A DNA stretch of 64,000 nt from Paenibacillus tritici (GCF_013204885.1 NZ_JABMKX010000003.1:186001-250000), one strand, 5' to 3'; shown: positions 1-8,376, numbered from the stretch's first letter. A program made the numbers and translations. The notes: generated from the letters alone by a model not told the origin.

Positions 1-68
1 AAAGCTATTTCTTCACGGCTGAGCTCGCCGCCGTCTCTTTTTTTCTGAATAAGATCAACAGCACGCAT
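1..68 (-). CDS. pdp: Pyrimidine-nucleoside phosphorylase, N-terminal fragment
   Basis: Only the first 22 codons lie in the window; the gene runs off the left edge. The visible start, MRAVDLIQKKRDGGELSREE, matches the N-terminus of pyrimidine-nucleoside phosphorylases, which cleave uridine, thymidine and deoxyuridine with phosphate. The ATG overlaps the stop of the upstream purine nucleoside phosphorylase gene as TAATG, so translation is probably coupled. The order deoB, PNP, pdp is the same as in Bacillus subtilis (drm-pupG-pdp). The family call rests on a short segment plus gene order. Confidence 0.85.
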   Translation of the reverse strand, partial: MRAVDLIQKKRDGGELSREEIA

Positions 69-931
69 TATACCTGCACCTCACGGACAAAGGAGCGCAC
101 CAGTCCGATGAATTTAGGCTTGGTCAGGTTCGCCACCTTCACCACCTGCTCATGGGTCAACGGCTCCAGCTCATCCCCGATCGCCATATCGGTGATACAG
201 GTAATGCCGAGCACACGCAGCTTGCTGTGGCTGGCTACGATCACTTCCGGCACGGTGGACATTCCCACAGCATCGCCGCCGAGAAAGGCAAGCATTTTGA
301 GCTCAGCCGGAGTCTCATACGTCGGGCCGCTGATACCGGCATATACGCCTTCCTGCAGGACAAGCGCTTCACCGTCCACCCCTGTTACATCGGCTGCAAG
401 CTTTTTGGCAAGTGCGATATACTCGGGGTCATAGGCACGGGACATATCCGGGAAACGTACGCCCAGCTCCGGATCATTCGGTCCGATCAGCGGGTTGTCG
501 CCCGTCATATTGAGGTGATCGGTAATCAGCATCAGGTCACCCGCTTTGAACGCTCTGTTCATTCCGCCGCCTGCATTGGTGATGACAAGTGTGCCTATGC
601 CAAGCTTGGCCATTACATAGACCGGCAGCACTACTTTGCGCATCTCATACCCTTCATAATAGTGAAAACGGCCCTGCATGATCATAACATCCTTGCCTTC
701 CAGCTTCCCGATCACGAACCGTCCGGCATGGCCTTCTACCGTTGAACGCGGGAAATGCGGAATTTCTTCATAAGGCAGATATACCGCATCTTCGATCTGA
801 TCGCCCAGGTCTCCAAGACCTGAACCCAGAATAAGACCGATGACCGGAGTATACGCGCCGAATTTGGATTGAATATAGGCAGCAGCTTCTTGAACCTGAG
901 TGCCGTATGGGACGGTTGTTGATGTTGTCAT
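68..931 (-). CDS. Purine nucleoside phosphorylase, trimeric class, copy A (Asn-to-Asp variant)
   Basis: This 287-residue protein belongs to the trimeric purine nucleoside phosphorylases, which split purine nucleosides with phosphate into base and (deoxy)ribose-1-phosphate. It shows the phosphate loop GSGLG near residue 38, RFHYYEGY, the purine-site glutamate in GPTYETPAE and the GMSTVPE motif. Where most trimeric PNPs have Asn in the ITN motif (Asn243 in the human enzyme), this copy reads CITDMAIG with Asp. In the human enzyme that change widens specificity toward adenosine, so copy A may use 6-aminopurines. A strong ribosome site (GGGAGG) precedes the ATG. It sits 61 bases downstream of paralog copy B and overlaps pdp. 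Confidence 0.93.
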   Translation of the reverse strand: MTTSTTVPYGTQVQEAAAYIQSKFGAYTPVIGLILGSGLGDLGDQIEDAVYLPYEEIPHFPRSTVEGHAGRFVIGKLEGKDVMIMQGRFHYYEGYEMRKVVLPVYVMAKLGIGTLVITNAGGGMNRAFKAGDLMLITDHLNMTGDNPLIGPNDPELGVRFPDMSRAYDPEYIALAKKLAADVTGVDGEALVLQEGVYAGISGPTYETPAELKMLAFLGGDAVGMSTVPEVIVASHSKLRVLGITCITDMAIGDELEPLTHEQVVKVANLTKPKFIGLVRSFVREVQV

Positions 932-992
932 AGGTTGATCCTCCCGGATATGAATTGTGTATTATAGGGTGTTCTATGGCATGAAGCAGATC

Positions 993-1817
993 TTACATTT
1001 TCGGTATAAAAGCCAGCACCAGCTTCAGGAACTGCTCGCGTACACGCTCCGCTGTCTCCATCACCTCTGCATGGTTCAAGGGCTGTTCCAGAATACCCGC
1101 AGCCATGTTGGTGATACAAGAGATCCCGAGCACTTCTATCCCCGCATGACGGGCTACGATGGTCTCCGACACGGTAGACATGCCTACGGCATCTGCTCCC
1201 TGGCGGCGCAGCATAACGATCTCAGCCGGGGTCTCATAGTTCGGTCCGAGCAGACCGGCGTATACCCCTTCCTTGAACTCGAAGCCCATACTTGCAGCAG
1301 CCTCCTTGGCGGCTGCAATCAGGCGCGGGCTGTACGCGGAAGACATATCCGGGAACCGTACGCCCAGAGCATTGTCATTCGGTCCGGTCAGCGGGTTGCG
1401 CCCGGTCAGGTTCAGGTGATCGGTAATCAGCATGAGATCGCCGGGGGTGTAATCGGTGTTAACTCCACCGGCAGCGTTGGTTACCAGCAGGCTGGTTACG
1501 CCAAGCTCTTTCATTACGCGTACCGGGAACGCTGTAGTCTCTGGGCCATAGCCTTCGTACATGTGGAAGCGGCCTTTCATCATGACCACGCGGCGGCCTT
1601 CAATCATGCCGATCAGCAGCTCGCCTTCATGTCCTTCCACCGTGGACACCGGGAAATGGGGAATTTCATGATAAGGAATGACTACTTCTTCTGTGATCAG
1701 ATCCGCCAGAACACCGAGGCCGGAGCCCAGGATCAGCCCGATTTCGGGGGCGACGGTACATTTATCTTTGATGTATACGGCTGCTTCTTGGATATGGGTT
1801 GAGGTTACTGTGGTCAT
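993..1817 (-). CDS. Purine nucleoside phosphorylase, trimeric class, copy B
   Basis: This 274-residue protein is a full-length paralog of the next gene downstream. It has GSGLGVLAD near residue 33, KGRFHMYEGYG, the active-site GPNYETPAE and GMSTVSE. It keeps the usual Asn in CITNMAAG, as expected for an enzyme specific for inosine and guanosine, so it is the better functional match to PupG of Bacillus. The ATG is preceded by AAGGAGG at good spacing. It lies between deoB (240 bases upstream, with a repeat element between them) and copy A. Tandem duplication followed by divergence of one copy is the simplest reading. Confidence 0.93.
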   Translation of the reverse strand: MTTVTSTHIQEAAVYIKDKCTVAPEIGLILGSGLGVLADLITEEVVIPYHEIPHFPVSTVEGHEGELLIGMIEGRRVVMMKGRFHMYEGYGPETTAFPVRVMKELGVTSLLVTNAAGGVNTDYTPGDLMLITDHLNLTGRNPLTGPNDNALGVRFPDMSSAYSPRLIAAAKEAAASMGFEFKEGVYAGLLGPNYETPAEIVMLRRQGADAVGMSTVSETIVARHAGIEVLGISCITNMAAGILEQPLNHAEVMETAERVREQFLKLVLAFIPKM

Positions 1818-1887
1818 GGGTGGTTCCTCCTTGGGGTGTGTGGGATGAACTTAAGTTACCAGCGCAAAGCGGATTCGTCACTGCGGT

Positions 1888-2001
1888 GATATTTGGACTT
1901 CCGGCCGCTGTTGTCCCCAGATTTCTTGATTGAATACTGCTCCACGCAGTAGAAATCCGGTGACAAAGGCGGTCGCTACCGCTCCTACAGTTCCAAATAT
2001 C
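1888..2001. repeat. Dispersed hairpin repeat, copy C
   Basis: This element lies between deoB and PNP copy B. It is bounded by a perfect 10-base inverted repeat, GATATTTGGA at 1888-1897 and TCCAAATATC at 1992-2001. Read on the minus strand, its core (about 1902-1979) holds GCCTTTGTCACCGGATTT and AATCTGGGGACAACAGCG, which match the core of two other copies in the window (22588-22762 and 25843-26018). The two core halves can pair into a hairpin. There is no coding capacity of note. It may be a MITE- or REP-like element. Confidence 0.75.
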
Positions 2002-2057
2002 CCCTTTGTTCCTTCAAGCTTGTTGGCTATTTCCTTAAGTTCATCTTGGTTTGATAT

Positions 2058-3236
2058 TTAGACAAGCTCTGAAAGGAAACTCGTCCCATACTGCGGCGCC
2101 TTCGCCCCGAAGTTATCGGCAATGGTAGCCGCCACATCAGAGAAGGTCTGGCGGATGCCCAGACTGCCCGGAGTCTTGAATCTCGGGCTGTAGACCAGCA
2201 GCGGCACATACTCACGCGTATGATCCGTTCCGGCGTGAATGGGGTCATTGCCGTGGTCTGCGGAGATGATCAGCAGATCATCTTCCCCAAGGGTCGAGAG
2301 CAGCTCAGGCAGCGCCTGATCGAATACCTCCAGCGCACGGCCGTAGCCTTCAGGGTCACGGCGGTGGCCGTACAGGGAGTCGAAGTCCACAAGATTGGTG
2401 AACAGGAACCCATTGAATGGCTTACGCAGCTCATCAATGGTGATCTGGATGCCGTGCTCATTACTCTTTGTAGGGTACGTAGCCGTAACTCCTTCGCCAG
2501 TGAAGATATCATTGATTTTACCTACCGCAATGACATCCTTGCCGATATCCTCGAGTGCATTCATCACCGTCGGCTCCGGCGGCTTCACCGCATAATCATG
2601 CCGGTTCGGCGTACGCACGAAATTCCCCGGCTCGCCGACATAAGGACGGGCGATCACGCGGCCTACTGAGAATTCCGGGGCCATCGTCAGCTCACGGGCG
2701 ATCTTGCAGGCGCTGTATAGTTCCTCCAGAGGAATGATATCTTCATGCGCTGCCAGCTGGAATACGCTGTCCGCCGAAGTGTATACAATCCATGCGCCGG
2801 TCTTCATTTGCTCCTCGCCGTATTCAACGAGAATCTCGGTGCCGGAAGCCGGCTTGTTGCCGATAACCTTACGTCCGGTGGCCGCTTCAAATTTCTCGAT
2901 CAGCTCCGCAGGGAAGCCGTCGAAGTACGTATTGAAGGGAACCTCGATCTTCAGCCCCATCAGCTCCCAGTGACCGGTCATCGTATCCTTGCCTACCGAC
3001 ACCTCCTGCATTTTGCCGTAATAGCCTCTAGGGGCTGCTACCGGTTCAAGCGGCGGGAGCGGAGCAATATTGGCAAGTCCGAGCTGCTGCAGATTCGGAA
3101 GCTTAAGACCCGGAACCCGTTCCAGAATATGTCCCAGCGTATGGGAGCCTGTATCTCCAAAATTAGCGGCATCCGGCGCTTCGCCGATACCTACACTATC
3201 CAGAACAATAAATCCGATGCGTTTAAATGAGGACAT
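2058..3236 (-). CDS. deoB: Phosphopentomutase
   Basis: This 392-residue enzyme interconverts (deoxy)ribose-1-phosphate and the 5-phosphate, linking nucleoside phosphorolysis to the pentose phosphate pathway. It belongs to the alkaline phosphatase-like metalloenzyme superfamily: the N-terminal metal site [21 protein letters not shown] around residue 85, and the C-terminal metal ligands in SADHGNDP and HTREYVPLL are all present. The start chosen is MSSFKRIGF because AAGGAG lies 8-9 bases upstream; an in-frame ATG 30 bases earlier lacks such a site. It is the first gene of the deoB-PNP-PNP-pdp series and follows xerD. Confidence 0.96.
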   Translation of the reverse strand: MSSFKRIGFIVLDSVGIGEAPDAANFGDTGSHTLGHILERVPGLKLPNLQQLGLANIAPLPPLEPVAAPRGYYGKMQEVSVGKDTMTGHWELMGLKIEVPFNTYFDGFPAELIEKFEAATGRKVIGNKPASGTEILVEYGEEQMKTGAWIVYTSADSVFQLAAHEDIIPLEELYSACKIARELTMAPEFSVGRVIARPYVGEPGNFVRTPNRHDYAVKPPEPTVMNALEDIGKDVIAVGKINDIFTGEGVTATYPTKSNEHGIQITIDELRKPFNGFLFTNLVDFDSLYGHRRDPEGYGRALEVFDQALPELLSTLGEDDLLIISADHGNDPIHAGTDHTREYVPLLVYSPRFKTPGSLGIRQTFSDVAATIADNFGAKAPQYGTSFLSELV

Positions 3237-3289
3237 TGCCGTCTTCACTCCTTCAGTAGTTTGCATAATCTTAGAGTCTGCTCTAAGCA

Positions 3290-3333
3290 GGAAGAAACTC
3301 CGGGAGAGCCTCTCCCGGGAGCTGTTTCTTCAG
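3290..3333 (-). terminator. Hairpin between xerD and deoB
   Basis: A long inverted repeat pairs GAAGAAACTCCGGGAGA with TCTCCCGGGAGCTGTTTCTTC around a three-base loop. On the minus strand it follows xerD and precedes deoB, so it could end or attenuate the fur-side transcript. The T run is weak, so termination is uncertain. Confidence 0.55.
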
Positions 3334-3409
3334 TATGATTCCATCATAACTTTCTTACTCACAAAAAGCATCTTTTTCCGTCGCCCGGCACTTCCAGGGC
3401 TGCCTCATC

Positions 3410-4315
3410 CTATAGATCCGGCAGCTTCGCCCGGGGATGGTGATTCTCGTAGACTTCCTTCATATTCTTGCGGGCAATTCCGCTGTAAATCTGCGTGGTC
3501 GATATATCGGAATGGCCCAGCATCTGCTGTACGGAACGCAGGTCTGCCCCGCCCTCCAGCAAATGCGCAGCGAAGGAGTGGCGCAGGGTATGCGGGGTAA
3601 TGTCCTGCTCGATCCGGGCTTCACGCGCGTATTTTTTGATGATTTTCCAAAAGCCCTGCCGGGTCAGCCGTCCGCCCAGACTGTTCAGGAACAGCGCAGG
3701 CTCCTCCTGATTAACGCGCAGCAGCTTGTCCCTCATCCCCGAGGTGTAGCGGGCCACATTGTCCGCAGCGATCCTGCCAATCGGTACCACCCGCTCCTTG
3801 CCGGAGGCGCCGCTGCAGCGTGCGAACCGCAAGGCCGTGTTCACATCCTCCACATTCAGCGAGATCAGCTCCGTCACACGGATACCTGTTGCATAGAGCA
3901 GCTCCAGCATAGCCTTATCGCGCATCCCCTGGGGAGCGGCTTCATCTGGAGCAGCCAGCAGACGCTCGATTTCTTCAATGCTAAGAATCATCGGCGGCTT
4001 CTTGCTCGGCTTGATGGCCTCCATATCCAGAGTGGGATCTTGGCCGATCAGCCGTTCCTTCAGCAAATAATGAAAATAGGCACGCAGCGACACCGTATTG
4101 CGGTTCACCGTTGCCGCTGCTTTGCCCGCTCCGCGCAGGGAACCCAGATAGAGCATGATATGTGATCTTCTGATCTCTTCCCCTGCGGTCAACCCGCGTT
4201 CTTCCGTAAACTCCAGAAACTGCGAAATATCCCGTCCATAGGATTCCAGTGTACTAGGAGACAATCCTTTGTCCCCGGACAAATACTGCATAAACGGCTG
4301 CAAGTGTGACTTCAT
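3410..4315 (-). CDS. xerD: Site-specific tyrosine recombinase XerD
   Basis: This is one of the two recombinases that resolve chromosome dimers at dif during division. The protein (301 residues) has an N-terminal SAM-like core-binding domain (GLSPSTLESYGRDISQFL) and a C-terminal catalytic domain with the Arg in ATGIRVTEL, the HTLRHSFAAHLL box, LGHSDISTTQIY and the nucleophilic Tyr. The loop reads RCSGASGKERVVPIG, slightly longer than the usual form. An ATG with AGGAG nine bases upstream was chosen; an in-frame TTG one codon earlier is also possible. Position beside yqzK and fur is conserved with B. subtilis (ripX). Confidence 0.95.
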   Translation of the reverse strand: MKSHLQPFMQYLSGDKGLSPSTLESYGRDISQFLEFTEERGLTAGEEIRRSHIMLYLGSLRGAGKAAATVNRNTVSLRAYFHYLLKERLIGQDPTLDMEAIKPSKKPPMILSIEEIERLLAAPDEAAPQGMRDKAMLELLYATGIRVTELISLNVEDVNTALRFARCSGASGKERVVPIGRIAADNVARYTSGMRDKLLRVNQEEPALFLNSLGGRLTRQGFWKIIKKYAREARIEQDITPHTLRHSFAAHLLEGGADLRSVQQMLGHSDISTTQIYSGIARKNMKEVYENHHPRAKLPDL

Positions 4316-4457
4316 CAATTCACGCTCCTGTCATACTCAGGCTGCTTCATGCGGCTTCGCAGCGGGTTTAGGTCCAGCAGCCGGAACAGCCATACGTTCC
4401 ATGACATGCTATAGAAGGATTCGACAGTCCTCTTCCTTTATCCTTCAAGCGGAGCCG

Positions 4458-4691
4458 TTACTCCCCATACCAGTAGTAGAGACGCAGGCGGTCGGCGGCG
4501 CTAAGCCCCTGCTCACTGTACTGGACATCCTGAAACGCCCGGACGGCTGTGCCTTCCGGAATTTCAACATTGCGGGCCGGACTGATCCATGCGCTGACCC
4601 AGCTCAAGGCATAATACAGCACACAGCTTATCGCAACCAGCAGAGTCATGAAGTACAGCCGGCGCACAGTTCGGGGCAGAGAAACAATCAT
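4458..4691 (-). CDS. yqzK: YqzK-like DUF4227 membrane protein
   Basis: This small protein (77 residues) has one N-terminal membrane helix (LYFMTLLVAISCVLYYALSW) and an extracytoplasmic tail with IPEGTAVRAFQ and RLRLYYWYGE, matching the DUF4227 family of unknown function. The start MIVSLPR was chosen because AGGAGG lies directly upstream; the longer in-frame reading has no ribosome site. The gene sits between fur and xerD exactly as yqzK does in B. subtilis, which strengthens the assignment. No enzymatic role can be inferred. Confidence 0.85.
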   Translation of the reverse strand: MIVSLPRTVRRLYFMTLLVAISCVLYYALSWVSAWISPARNVEIPEGTAVRAFQDVQYSEQGLSAADRLRLYYWYGE

Positions 4692-4798
4692 CCGGACATT
4701 CCTCCTCAAAAGATGAGTTGATATAGCAGCTTGAATCTGCTTCGTACAGAACTCGTCCTTCACTGTATGCGCCGGAGGATTATGTTATGTATACTTAA

Positions 4799-4841
4799 GT
4801 GAAAAAGCTCCCTCCAGCCATTCAGCCGGGGAGAGCTTGCG
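4799..4841 (-). terminator. Terminator downstream of fur
   Basis: On the minus strand the sequence reads AAGCTCTCCCC, a loop, then AGGGAGCTTTTTC. A GC-rich stem followed by a T run fits an intrinsic terminator between fur and yqzK. Confidence 0.7.
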
Positions 4842-4884
4842 CGGTAATTCCTCATCTGTATATGAGTTCAGGTTCTATATACGC

Positions 4885-5352
4885 TTATTCGGGAGTATTG
4901 CCGTCTGCATTATTCTTGTCCCTGCAGCGGTAGCAAATTCCGTGAAAATCAAGTCTATGGTCAACAACCGTGAAATTATATTCCTTCTCCAGCCGCTCTT
5001 CCAGCGGTCCCAGCCAGTCCTCACGAATCTCATCCATGGTTCCGCATTGCACGCAGATCAAATGATGATGATGATGCTTCGCCGTATCCGTACGCAGATC
5101 ATAGCGGGCAACACCGTCTCCGAAGTTGATCTTCTCCACGACATGAAGCTCGCTAAGCAGTTCCAGGGTACGATATACGGTGGCAAGACCGATCTCTGGG
5201 GCCTTCTCTTTCACTAGCATGAATACATCTTCAGCGCTTAAGTGATCATCCTCGTTCTCCAGGAGAACTCTTAAGGTCGCTTCCCGTTGAGGTGTTAGCT
5301 TGTATCCTTGGGATTGTAGTTGTTGCTTAATTTTGTCTATCCGGGCTTCCAT
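4885..5352 (-). CDS. fur: Fur-family ferric uptake regulator
   Basis: This 155-residue metal-dependent repressor has an N-terminal winged helix (LTPQREATLRVLLENEDDHLSAEDVF, ATVYRTLELLSEL) and a C-terminal metal-binding dimerization domain with HHHHHLICVQCG and the second zinc pair CYRC near the end. The length and the HHHHH site fit Fur rather than PerR or Zur, though specificity inside the family cannot be settled by eye. GGGGGAGG precedes the ATG. It lies between spoIIM and yqzK, as in B. subtilis. A good promoter with an inverted repeat lies just upstream. Confidence 0.92.
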   Translation of the reverse strand: MEARIDKIKQQLQSQGYKLTPQREATLRVLLENEDDHLSAEDVFMLVKEKAPEIGLATVYRTLELLSELHVVEKINFGDGVARYDLRTDTAKHHHHHLICVQCGTMDEIREDWLGPLEERLEKEYNFTVVDHRLDFHGICYRCRDKNNADGNTPE

Positions 5353-5405
5353 TGTCTGCCTCCCCCTTGGAAAATTACCGCACCGGGCTTCAAGCCACTT
5401 CTTCC

Positions 5406-5439
5406 ATTATAGGGGGATTGCGTTTGAGAAGTCAAACGC
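5406..5439 (-). promoter_or_regulatory. Sigma-A promoter of fur with overlapping inverted repeat
   Basis: On the minus strand, TTGACT (5430-5435) and TATAAT (5406-5411) are separated by 18 bases. A perfect 8-base inverted repeat, GCGTTTGA-N4-TCAAACGC (5420-5439), covers the -35 box. It resembles an operator and could mediate repression of fur; it does not closely match the standard Fur box. Confidence 0.75.
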
Positions 5440-5514
5440 TTTTAGCACATGGAGAAGCACGCTCTGAATGTCTGAATATTAGTCTGGACGGCCAGAACCG
5501 TCCGGGCCGCTCCC

Positions 5515-6150
5515 TCACCCTGCCGACACCAGCATTGGCGTCACCCATCGCATCATCGCCGGCGTAACCCAGGCCTCGAATCCCGAGATCCCCATCACCA
5601 GCAGTGCCATCCCCAAGGAGAGCAGAGTATACATCAAGAAAGGCCGGGTCACCTGAGTGCGGCGCTGCTGTCCCAGCACCCGGCTGCGGATCATCAGCAG
5701 GGAGAACCCCAGGGCTGCCGCACTGCATACCAGCAGCACCGGAATCAGCACCAGATTATGCGGGGCCACAGAGACAAGCGCAAACAACATCCCGTGCCAG
5801 GAGTACTGGCTGACCAGACAGCCGACGGTGAAGCCGATCAGCACGCCTTTGAGGAAATCCAGAATCAGAATCCCCGGAAGCCCGATCACGGATAAGCCGA
5901 GAACCCAGATCAGGCCGACCCATTTCAGATGAAAGGCAGCGATACTCCAGTACGAATCCTGCGCGGCAGGCAGTCCCTGCTGATCAACGGTCACGAAGAA
6001 GTTGCTTAAGTAATCCCCCAGCTCCTGCTGCTGATCCAGCGTAAGTGCAGTGACGATGAGCGCTCCGAATACAACCCCGACCAGAAATAATACCGCGACA
6101 AAAATATAAAGTGGCGTCTGTTCCTTCAGCATCAGCCTTAAACTGCGCAC
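5515..6150 (-). CDS. spoIIM: Stage II sporulation protein M
   Basis: SpoIIM is the membrane part of the SpoIID-SpoIIM-SpoIIP complex that remodels peptidoglycan during engulfment of the forespore. The 211-residue protein has several hydrophobic helices (FVAVLFLVGVVFGALIV near the N-terminus, then GLIWVLGLSVIGLPGILILDF, a middle helix and a C-terminal pair) and the family motif GVLIGFTVG. The start is GTG with AAAGGGG eight bases upstream. It is placed directly upstream of fur, as in B. subtilis. Expression under sigma-E is known for the family but no promoter was assigned here. Confidence 0.92.
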   Translation of the reverse strand: MRSLRLMLKEQTPLYIFVAVLFLVGVVFGALIVTALTLDQQQELGDYLSNFFVTVDQQGLPAAQDSYWSIAAFHLKWVGLIWVLGLSVIGLPGILILDFLKGVLIGFTVGCLVSQYSWHGMLFALVSVAPHNLVLIPVLLVCSAAALGFSLLMIRSRVLGQQRRTQVTRPFLMYTLLSLGMALLVMGISGFEAWVTPAMMRWVTPMLVSAG

Positions 6151-6216
6151 CTGACATTCCCCTTTCCGGTCACATGTTACACCATATGAGGGAATGTCCC
6201 GATCTATGACTTGTCC

Positions 6217-7410
6217 TTAGGTCCTGATCACCTTGCCGTAAGTGCCTCCGCCTCCTGAGGAGAGCGCAAGCCCGCCTGTACGGGCAAGCACAATCAGCTC
6301 GGCAAGCTCCCGTCCGGCAACTGCAGCAAGCTCGGCTTCACCCGCCTGATGCAGAATATTCATCTCTGTTCCGAACGCCTCCAGCAGCGTATTCAGCTTA
6401 CGCTTGCCTAGCCCGGGAATGAACTCCAGAGGCACCTGATAATGATACGGCGGCCGATGCTGCGGGACCTGGGGCAGTGGACGGTCGGCAATGTGCAGAA
6501 TGCGGTCCAGCACGCCCTGCACCAGCTTCGGACTGCCGCAGTACGGGCAGCGTTCTGAAGTGGCATAGGCCTCATCAATAATGCTGCCGCAGCCGCCGCA
6601 ATACGTGCGGTGATATTTGCCCAGCCGGGGGTTCAGCCCGAAGTTGGCGCTGACCCGGCGTCCTTCCGAGCGCATCAGGGCCAGCTTCAGCTCCTGGAAC
6701 GAAGGCTGCTGCATCTCAATCACATTATATTCGCGGCCGATTTTGCCGAGAGAATGGGCGTCGGAATTGGTCAGGAAGCTGTAGCGGTCAAGCTCCGAGA
6801 TATATCCGGCCATCTCCGAATCCGCGCTGAGGCCAAGCTCCACTGCCGCGATGCGGTCCAGGTCGAATAGTTCAGCCATCCGCTCCGCTGAGCAGCCGTA
6901 TAATCCCTTGTGCGGAGTGAAAATATGTGCCGGAATCAGCAGCCCTCCCCGTCCCGTAATCTCGTCCTGCAGCTCCCTGGAGGGGGCATAGAGACGCTGG
7001 GAGCTGAGATTCACATTGCGCATATGGGCGCTCATCCAGCGGCTGAAATCCTCCATCGTCCCAAGGTCCGGCATAAAGGCCAGGACATGGCACTCCCGCC
7101 GCCCGGGCTCACGGATCTCGATCTCGGTCCCCAGGAGGATCGTTGTCCCCCTGTAGGCAATTCCGCCGCCTTCTGCTATCGTCATCTCGCCGGAGTCAAG
7201 CGCAGCATGAATATCCCGCAGCACCCCCGGGGAATGGCTGTCGATGATGCCGATCAGGCCGATCCCCTTGCGCTCCGCCGCCTCCTTGGCAATCCCGGCG
7301 AAGGTCAGGTCGCGGCTGCCGCTGATTTTGACCGCCTGCCCCTCCGAAGTCCGCCCGATATGCACGTGCAGGTCACAGTATATGCTCTGAAGCGCCGCCT
7401 CTAGTGCCAT
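6217..7410 (-). CDS. Endonuclease Q-family / TIGR00375 PHP-domain protein (YqxK-like)
   Basis: The protein (397 residues) starts with a PHP-type metallohydrolase domain (YCDLHVHIGR, IDSHSPG, LTNSDAHS), followed by a zinc ribbon (CGGCG and CPYCG around residues 270-295) and a C-terminal helix-hairpin-helix-like segment (IPGLGKRKLNTLLEAFG). This architecture is that of endonuclease Q, which nicks DNA 5' to deaminated bases in archaea and some bacteria. Its start overlaps the end of nudF by 10 bases, so the two are probably cotranslated. Nudix sanitation and deaminated-base repair side by side suggest a shared nucleotide-damage theme; that link is inference. Confidence 0.87.
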   Translation of the reverse strand: MALEAALQSIYCDLHVHIGRTSEGQAVKISGSRDLTFAGIAKEAAERKGIGLIGIIDSHSPGVLRDIHAALDSGEMTIAEGGGIAYRGTTILLGTEIEIREPGRRECHVLAFMPDLGTMEDFSRWMSAHMRNVNLSSQRLYAPSRELQDEITGRGGLLIPAHIFTPHKGLYGCSAERMAELFDLDRIAAVELGLSADSEMAGYISELDRYSFLTNSDAHSLGKIGREYNVIEMQQPSFQELKLALMRSEGRRVSANFGLNPRLGKYHRTYCGGCGSIIDEAYATSERCPYCGSPKLVQGVLDRILHIADRPLPQVPQHRPPYHYQVPLEFIPGLGKRKLNTLLEAFGTEMNILHQAGEAELAAVAGRELAELIVLARTGGLALSSGGGGTYGKVIRT

Positions 7411-7973
7411 TGTCCAGTCAGCGTATAGAGATGCCAGGCGTAGACAGCCATCATGGTCTTGGCATCGGCAATACGTCCATCTGCGATATATTGGTACGCC
7501 TCCTCCAGCGTAAGCTCGGAGACCTCCAGGAATTCATCCTCATCCAGCGCCATCTCACCCGGCTGGGCGTCCTCGGTCACATAGAGGTGAATAATCTCGT
7601 CGGCGAAGCCGGGAGAGGTGTAGAACGACTTCAGCAGCTTCAGCCCGCCGCTGTGGAAGCCCGTCTCCTCTTGAAGCTCACGGCCCGCAGCGGCCAGCGG
7701 ATCTTCGCCTTTATCCAGCTTGCCTGCCGGAATCTCCACTTCGGTCCGGTGCATCGGCTGGCGGTACTGCTCCACTACCAGCATTTTGCCGTCATTCAGC
7801 GCCAGTACGGCTACGGCTCCCGGATGCTTCACAACCTCACGGGTGGCGGTATTGCCGTCCGGCAGCTTCACGGTGTCTACCTGGAGGGATATAATGTTTC
7901 CGCTAAAAATCGGCTTCGTCGATAACGTTTCTTCATCCAAGGCGGGATTGCTATTGATTTCATCTTTTTTCAT
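7401..7973 (-). CDS. nudF: ADP-ribose pyrophosphatase (Nudix hydrolase)
   Basis: This 190-residue enzyme hydrolyses ADP-ribose to AMP and ribose-5-phosphate. The Nudix box is complete: GKLDKGEDPLAAAGRELQEETG, with the catalytic REXXEE arrangement near residue 85. EQYRQPMHRTEVEIPAG upstream is typical of the NudF/YffH subfamily. The start MKKDEINSN is preceded by AAGGAG; the longer in-frame ORF upstream overlaps the promoter region and the divergent small gene. Position next to mciZ and the YqxK-like gene agrees with B. subtilis. Confidence 0.92.
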   Translation of the reverse strand: MKKDEINSNPALDEETLSTKPIFSGNIISLQVDTVKLPDGNTATREVVKHPGAVAVLALNDGKMLVVEQYRQPMHRTEVEIPAGKLDKGEDPLAAAGRELQEETGFHSGGLKLLKSFYTSPGFADEIIHLYVTEDAQPGEMALDEDEFLEVSELTLEEAYQYIADGRIADAKTMMAVYAWHLYTLTGQWH

Positions 7974-8050
7974 AGATTGGTGGTCTCCTTTGGCATGGTT
8001 ATGCATAGGGTGTATTATAGCAAACTTAAGAGGAAAGAAGGAATGCAGGC

Positions 8051-8224
8051 ATGAATCATTGTCTTGTCCAAGCAAGCTCATCCGCAGTTACAATGGTAGG
8101 TAAACCGGAACAGATCAAGGCCGTACTGGCCGGGTGGATGAAGCAGTACGGGCGTGATATGCCCCTCTCCTACATCCTGCTGCTCCAGGCAGAATCGCGG
8201 ATCACAGCTTCGAAGGCAGGATAA
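8051..8224 (+). CDS. mciZ: MciZ-like inhibitor of FtsZ (small ORF)
   Basis: This 57-codon ORF starts at an ATG with AAGGA eight bases upstream and is followed by a strong terminator. Its middle part (AVTMVGKPEQIKAVLAGWMK, then QYGRDMPLSYIL) follows the pattern of B. subtilis MciZ, whose core reads VLVGKAWEIRAKLKEYGRTFQYV. MciZ caps FtsZ filaments and blocks Z-ring formation in the mother cell during sporulation. In B. subtilis the gene lies next to nudF, as here, although here it is divergent from it. An internal ATG at codon 15 would give a 43-residue protein, closer to the usual 40. Similarity is short, so confidence is moderate. Confidence 0.72.
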   Translation: MNHCLVQASSSAVTMVGKPEQIKAVLAGWMKQYGRDMPLSYILLLQAESRITASKAG

Positions 8225-8267
8225 TGCCGCATCGTATTGCGTTAAGCATATAAGTTATCTTTGAACA

Positions 8268-8313
8268 AGAAGGAGCTGTCTCCCGGTGAATCCCGGAAGC
8301 AGCTCCTTCTTTG
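8268..8313 (+). terminator. Terminator after mciZ
   Basis: AGAAGGAGCTG and CAGCTCCTTCT form a perfect 11-base stem followed by TTTG. It can act on both strands, ending mciZ on the plus strand and the peptidase gene on the minus strand. Confidence 0.85.
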
Positions 8314-8376
8314 TACTCCCTAGTCCCGGCAGGCTTCCTTAGGATTGCCGTGTGCCTGCAAGGACTTGAATCTTGA

